From an uncultured Ruminococcus sp. (GTDB lineage: Bacteria; Bacillota; Clostridia; Oscillospirales; Ruminococcaceae), in NCBI GenBank assembly GCA_945876405.1, contig CAMCOJ010000061.1:1-9671 (forward strand): DNA of 9,671 bases, in the 5' to 3' direction. Shown here piece by piece: positions 7,066 to 9,671 of the stretch; position 1 is the first letter of the stretch; each line of letters opens with the position of its first letter. A model generated the notes under the pieces. It had not been told where the DNA came from. It saw only the letters and a program-made list of their open reading frames with translations, and searched no databases. A program made the position numbers and the translations under genes.

Positions 7066-7071
7066 AATAAA

Positions 7072-7245
7072 GTGGCAGAAGTTCGTGTTGGTAAAAACGA
7101 ATCTTTAGATACAGCACTCAAGCGCTTCAAGAGATCATGCGCAAAGGATGGCGTTATCGCTGAGGTTCGTAAGAGAGAACACTACGAAAAGCCTTCGGTA
7201 AAGCGTAAGAAGAAGTCCGAAGCAGCTCGTAAGCGTAAGTATTAA
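7072..7245 (+). CDS. rpsU: 30S ribosomal protein S21 (bS21)
   Basis: Small basic protein of 57 residues from the 30S platform, near the 3' end of 16S rRNA and the anti-Shine-Dalgarno sequence; it helps initiation. Its sequence fits the family: [20 protein letters not shown] (2-21), then an [22 protein letters not shown] core and a Lys/Arg-rich tail ending RKRKY. The start is GTG at 7072, supported by the ribosome site and by the family N-terminus; the open frame reaches 7051, but the extra residues do not belong to the family. The gene has its own promoter and terminator and seems to be transcribed alone, unlike the rpsU-yqeY pairing found in some Firmicutes. The leader suggests post-transcriptional control. 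Confidence 0.97.
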   Translation: MAEVRVGKNESLDTALKRFKRSCAKDGVIAEVRKREHYEKPSVKRKKKSEAARKRKY

Positions 7246-7280
7246 TCATAAAACACAAGATTAATAAACTCAAGAAAATC

Positions 7281-7315
7281 ACCCGGTAGAATGAAAATTC
7301 TTCCGGGTCTTTTTT
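7281..7315 (+). terminator. Intrinsic terminator after rpsU
   Basis: ACCCGG (7281-7286) pairs with CCGGGT (7303-7308). After a single T-T mismatch, AGAAT (7288-7292) pairs with ATTCT (7297-7301), capped by a GAAA tetraloop (7293-7296). CTTTTTT (7309-7315) follows. This is a near-ideal rho-independent terminator. It separates rpsU from the flagellar operon. Confidence 0.95.
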
Positions 7316-7376
7316 GTGTAAAACAGCAGATTTGAAAAACAAATAATATATATTCGTATAAATTTACAGTCTTTAC

Positions 7377-7405
7377 TTGAAATTTCTGTTTTTTTATTGT
7401 ATAAT
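7377..7405 (+). promoter_or_regulatory. Sigma-A promoter of the flgB operon
   Basis: TTGAAA (7377-7382) and a perfect TATAAT (7400-7405) are 17 bases apart. Transcription would begin near 7412, leaving a leader of about 27 nt. It does not fit the flagellar sigma-D/sigma-28 pattern (TAAA and GCCGATAT), so these early rod genes look housekeeping-driven. A run of seven T (7389-7395) lies in the spacer. Confidence 0.85.
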
Positions 7406-7426
7406 GAAATAAATATTATTTATCGT

Positions 7427-7432
7427 GGGGGG
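7427..7432 (+). promoter_or_regulatory. G6 ribosome binding site of flgB
   Basis: Six consecutive G, 6 bases before GTG 7439, form an unusual, pure-G Shine-Dalgarno sequence. It decides the start: the frame is open back to TTG 7397, but that codon lies upstream of the predicted transcription start and overlaps the -10 region. Confidence 0.75.
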
Positions 7433-7438
7433 ATAGTT

Positions 7439-7813
7439 GTGGTTTTTGATTCATTACAGTTTAAGGCGATGGAAAGCGGAATAAAGGCCATGTCTGTTAA
7501 ACAGCAGGTACACACTCACAATATCGCAAACATGGACACTCCGGATTATAAAATGAAAACTTTTTCGTTTAAGAATACTATGGAAAACCAGATGGATCTG
7601 TCAGATAACAAGGACAGAGTGGAATACAGTTTCCAGGCTGAAGTTGGTACAAAGGATAATGTTGAAGTGCTGGTTGACGGAAACAATGTCGATATTGAAA
7701 ATGAAAACCTTGAGCTTTACAGCGCATATATTCAGCAGGCAGCAACGATTCAGAAAATGAACTCTGTTATTTCTGACTACAGATATGTACTTACAAACGC
7801 AAGCTTCAAATAA
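7439..7813 (+). CDS. flgB: Flagellar proximal rod protein FlgB
   Basis: Subunit of the proximal rod of the flagellar basal body, exported by the flagellar type III system. It has 124 residues from GTG 7439. The family signature of axial proteins, NIANMDTPDYK (28-38; usual form NIANxDTPGYK), sits in the N-terminal helix region. VDGNNVDIENENLELYSAYIQQAATIQKMN (79-108) is the typical C-terminal half, ending with SDYRYVLTNASFK. The glycine usual in the DTPGYK motif is Asp here (D36), a mild variation. It is the first gene of the operon; its stop TAA is part of the TAAGGAGG ribosome site for flgC. Confidence 0.95.
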   Translation: MVFDSLQFKAMESGIKAMSVKQQVHTHNIANMDTPDYKMKTFSFKNTMENQMDLSDNKDRVEYSFQAEVGTKDNVEVLVDGNNVDIENENLELYSAYIQQAATIQKMNSVISDYRYVLTNASFK

Positions 7814-7827
7814 GGAGGATTCATGTT

Positions 7828-8250
7828 ATGGCATTTTTAAATTCTCTTAATATTGTCGGTTCAGCACTGACAGCGGAAAGATTCAGATCAAATATTATCA
7901 CACAGAATATAGCAAACCAGCTTACTATCGGAAAAAACGGAGAAGATCCGTACCGCAGAAAGCAGGTTATTTTCCAGACCCGTCCTCAGACATTCAGCGA
8001 AACACTTGATGCGGTTTCAGGCGGCGGTGTCAGAGTTACACAGGTTGTGGAGAGTCAGGAGGATTTTAAACCGGTTTATGATCCGACTCATCCGGAAGCT
8101 GATGAAGACGGATATATCTACTATCCGAACGTAAACAATACGGAAGAACAGCTTGACCTTATGGAATCAACAAGGGTGTATGAAGCTAACGTAGCTGCTC
8201 TCAGTGTAGTAAAGGCGATGGCATCAAAGGCACTCGAAATAGGCAGATAA
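7828..8250 (+). CDS. flgC: Flagellar basal-body rod protein FlgC
   Basis: Second proximal-rod subunit, 140 residues, the normal size. The N-terminal half has NSLNIVGSALTAERFRSNII followed by TQNIANQ (25-31), then DPYRRKQVIFQ (40-50), as in the family. The C-terminal half contains YDPTHPEADEDGYIYYPNVN (84-103) and the hallmark MESTRVYEANVAALSVVKAMASKALEIGR ending (112-140). TAAGGAGG (7811-7818) lies 9 bases before ATG 7828; a closer ATG at 7823 is out of frame. It follows flgB by 14 bases and precedes fliE by 28. FlgB, FlgC and FliE build the rod base on the FliF ring. Confidence 0.97.
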   Translation: MAFLNSLNIVGSALTAERFRSNIITQNIANQLTIGKNGEDPYRRKQVIFQTRPQTFSETLDAVSGGGVRVTQVVESQEDFKPVYDPTHPEADEDGYIYYPNVNNTEEQLDLMESTRVYEANVAALSVVKAMASKALEIGR

Positions 8251-8278
8251 AACTATAAAAAGGATTTGAGGGAATATA

Positions 8279-8599
8279 ATGATCAGTACAACATTTATTA
8301 CTCCGCTGACGTCCATGCCGACAGTCAGCTCTCTTGATAAAGACAGTAACAATCTTTCATCAAACGAAGAAAATTCAGAACTTTCTTTTTCTGAAACTTT
8401 AAAACAGAAGATTCAGAATGTAAAGGATCTTGAACAAAAATCACTTGACAGTGCGTATGCTGTTTCCATGGGACAGACCGAAGATATAGAAGGTGCGATG
8501 ATTGATGCAACAAAGGCATCAGTTGCCATAGAAACTGCTGTTCAGATTACAACAAGAGCAGTAAACGCGTACAAAGAGATAGTACAGATGCAGATATGA
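8279..8599 (+). CDS. fliE: Flagellar hook-basal body protein FliE
   Basis: Adaptor that joins the MS ring to the proximal rod and is needed for assembly of the export gate and rod. It has 106 residues. The N-terminal 35 residues are Ser/Thr/Asn-rich and variable, as usual. The conserved part begins at SFSETLKQKIQNV (36-48) and ends with the family's C-terminal helix: EGAMIDATKASVAIETAVQI (71-90) and then TTRAVNAYKEIVQMQI. GAGGGA (8268-8273) is the ribosome site, 5 bases before ATG 8279. Position between flgC and fliF is the classical order in Firmicutes. Confidence 0.95.
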   Translation: MISTTFITPLTSMPTVSSLDKDSNNLSSNEENSELSFSETLKQKIQNVKDLEQKSLDSAYAVSMGQTEDIEGAMIDATKASVAIETAVQITTRAVNAYKEIVQMQI

Positions 8600-8641
8600 T
8601 TTTAGTCTTTTGAAAAATGAGATGGAGTATGATTTATAATA

Positions 8642-9671
8642 ATGAAGGAAAAAATTAAACCGATACTGGATAAGATAAAAGGATTCTGGAACGGACTGAC
8701 AAAAACAATCAAAATTCTTCTGATTGCCGGAGTCTCAGTAATAGTTATCGGTGCAGTAGTTCTTACGATAGTTCTTAATAAAAATGCAGACAAATGGGTT
8801 GTGCTTTTCCCTGATATGTCTACTGAAGAAGCCTCTGAAGTTTATCTTGAACTTGAAAATATGGAAGTTGAAACAAAGATAAACAGCAAGGGTGAGATTG
8901 AAGTTAAAAAGGAAGAATGGGATAATCTCGTTTATAAACTTGCAGAAAAGGGCTATCCTCAGTCCACACCTTCATACGGAACATTTTTTGACAATCTTAA
9001 GATGACGATGAGTGAGTTTGAAAAGAAGCAGACACTTCGTTTCGAACTTCAGGACAGAATCCAGACTACACTCAAACGTATAGACGGAGTCAAAGGTGCA
9101 ATTGTTACAATCAGCTTACCTGAAAAGACAAATTATGTCTGGGAGGAAGAAGAAGAAAAGGCAACTGCAAGTGTTATGCTTACGCTTGAAAATCCTGATT
9201 CATTTACACCTGAACAGGTAAGTGCAGTAAAAAATATCGTTGCCTACAGTGCACAGCAGATACTTCCTGAAGATGTATCAGTTGTAAATGCAGCTACAGG
9301 CAAGGAGCTCCTTTCTCTTGAACAGATGCCTGAAGAAGAGGATTCATTCAGCGATGAAAACCGCATTAACTACCGCAATATGATCAAGAATCAGTACGAG
9401 GAAAATGCCCGCAGGATTCTTGCTCCGATATACGGTGAGGATGATGTAATTGCCGTTGCTTCAGTTGAAATTGACTATGACAAGGTTAATGAAGAAGTAA
9501 AGGAATACCTTGAAAATGATGATGAGAATCATGAGGGCATAAAACAGAATCAGTACATTCACTATCAGACAGACGGCTCACCGGTTGATCCGGGCGGAAT
9601 AGTCGGTGAAGAGGACAATACTGATATTCCGAATTACGGAAATCTCGAAGAAGATTTAAATTCAGATGAAA
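8642..9671 (+). CDS. fliF: Flagellar MS-ring protein FliF (3' partial)
   Basis: Inner-membrane protein that forms the MS ring, the base on which the rod, switch and export apparatus assemble. 343 codons are visible before the window ends; full FliF proteins are about 500-570 residues. A basic N-terminus precedes a membrane segment (about 23-45, ILLIAGVSVIVIGAVV core). The YscJ/FliF ring-building region follows, with WVVLFPDMSTEEASEV (52-67), GYPQSTPSYGTFFDNLKMTMSEFEKKQ (104-130), the helix RFELQDRIQTTLKRIDGVKGAIVTISLPE (133-161) and a SVMLTLENPDSFTPEQVSAVKNIVAYS block (177-203). The FliF C-terminal ring domain starts near 245. The ATG at 8642 is forced by an in-frame stop at 8630-8632. The nearest ribosome site, GGAG 8624-8627, is 14 bases away, which is long, so initiation may be weak. 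The second membrane segment and FliG-binding tail lie beyond the window. Confidence 0.96.
   Translation, partial: MKEKIKPILDKIKGFWNGLTKTIKILLIAGVSVIVIGAVVLTIVLNKNADKWVVLFPDMSTEEASEVYLELENMEVETKINSKGEIEVKKEEWDNLVYKLAEKGYPQSTPSYGTFFDNLKMTMSEFEKKQTLRFELQDRIQTTLKRIDGVKGAIVTISLPEKTNYVWEEEEEKATASVMLTLENPDSFTPEQVSAVKNIVAYSAQQILPEDVSVVNAATGKELLSLEQMPEEEDSFSDENRINYRNMIKNQYEENARRILAPIYGEDDVIAVASVEIDYDKVNEEVKEYLENDDENHEGIKQNQYIHYQTDGSPVDPGGIVGEEDNTDIPNYGNLEEDLNSDE

Larger units (their letters stand above)
6890..7071 (+). promoter_or_regulatory. Structured rpsU leader RNA, unrecognised
   Basis: The roughly 180-nt region from the predicted transcription start to the rpsU start codon has no gene of its own but is rich in complementary arms. 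Domain A spans 6906-6967 and domain B 6966-7046, and they abut with a 2-base overlap. A strong Shine-Dalgarno sequence (7058-7065) follows. Such a long structured leader before a 57-codon ribosomal protein gene suggests autoregulation by S21 or another signal; this is inference. I see no T-box, c-di-GMP, SRP RNA or RNase P signature. It could also yield a separate small RNA, although no terminator lies between it and rpsU. Confidence 0.6.

Noticed and set aside
6897..7130. Antisense open frame of 77 codons across the rpsU leader and start
   Set aside because: No ribosome site or family resemblance; it covers structured leader and the S21 coding strand.
7332..7362. Second flgB promoter, TTGAAA and TATAAA
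   Set aside because: The spacing is 19 bases in very AT-rich DNA, and a far better promoter lies just downstream at 7377-7405.
7316..7438. c-di-GMP riboswitch before the flagellar operon
   Set aside because: The predicted leader is only about 27 nt and shows none of the conserved riboswitch sequence.

Overview
The window is one contig end from a low-to-moderate GC, Gram-positive-type bacterium, most likely a member of the Clostridia (Oscillospiraceae/Ruminococcus-like). This is inferred from the gene order ftsY-rdgB-yhbY-nadD-yqeK-LCP-rsfS-leuS, strong AAGGAGG-type ribosome sites, sigma-A style promoters, an LCP wall-assembly protein and a basic-tailed S21 protein. All genes are on the + strand. 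The family-level placement is inference; no rRNA gene is present.

Bases 1-45 are not genomic. They are the end of an Illumina P5 primer, an 8-base index and a Nextera read-1 adapter with its mosaic end. Genomic sequence starts at about 46, inside ftsY.

46-6825 is a compact housekeeping operon: ftsY (5' truncated), rdgB, yhbY, nadD, yqeK, an LCP-family transferase, rsfS and leuS. Gaps range from a 4-base overlap to 34 bases. It links membrane protein targeting, nucleotide-pool cleaning, ribosome assembly and silencing, NAD synthesis, Ap4A turnover, wall-polymer attachment and leucine charging. The FtsY end is unusual: after a normal GTPase C-terminus it carries about 126 extra residues, made of six 13-residue Glu-rich repeats and a basic, amphipathic tail that resembles the membrane anchor other FtsY proteins carry near the N-terminus.

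6826-7071 holds a strong promoter and a leader of about 180 nt that folds by eye into two stem-loop domains ahead of rpsU (S21). I do not recognise it as a known riboswitch or ribosomal-protein leader. The 3' arm of its second domain can pair either with its upstream partner or with the rpsU Shine-Dalgarno sequence, so it could be a translational switch. rpsU ends at a strong intrinsic terminator (7281-7315).

7377-9671 is the start of a flagellar operon driven by a TTGAAA-17-TATAAT promoter: flgB, flgC, fliE and fliF (3' truncated), encoding the proximal rod, the rod/MS-ring junction and the MS ring. The control region of flgB contains a T7 tract in the promoter spacer and a G6 tract as ribosome site, both possible slippage sites.

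No CRISPR array, tRNA, rRNA, insertion sequence or defence system was seen. The best candidates for something new are the rpsU leader RNA and the FtsY C-terminal extension.
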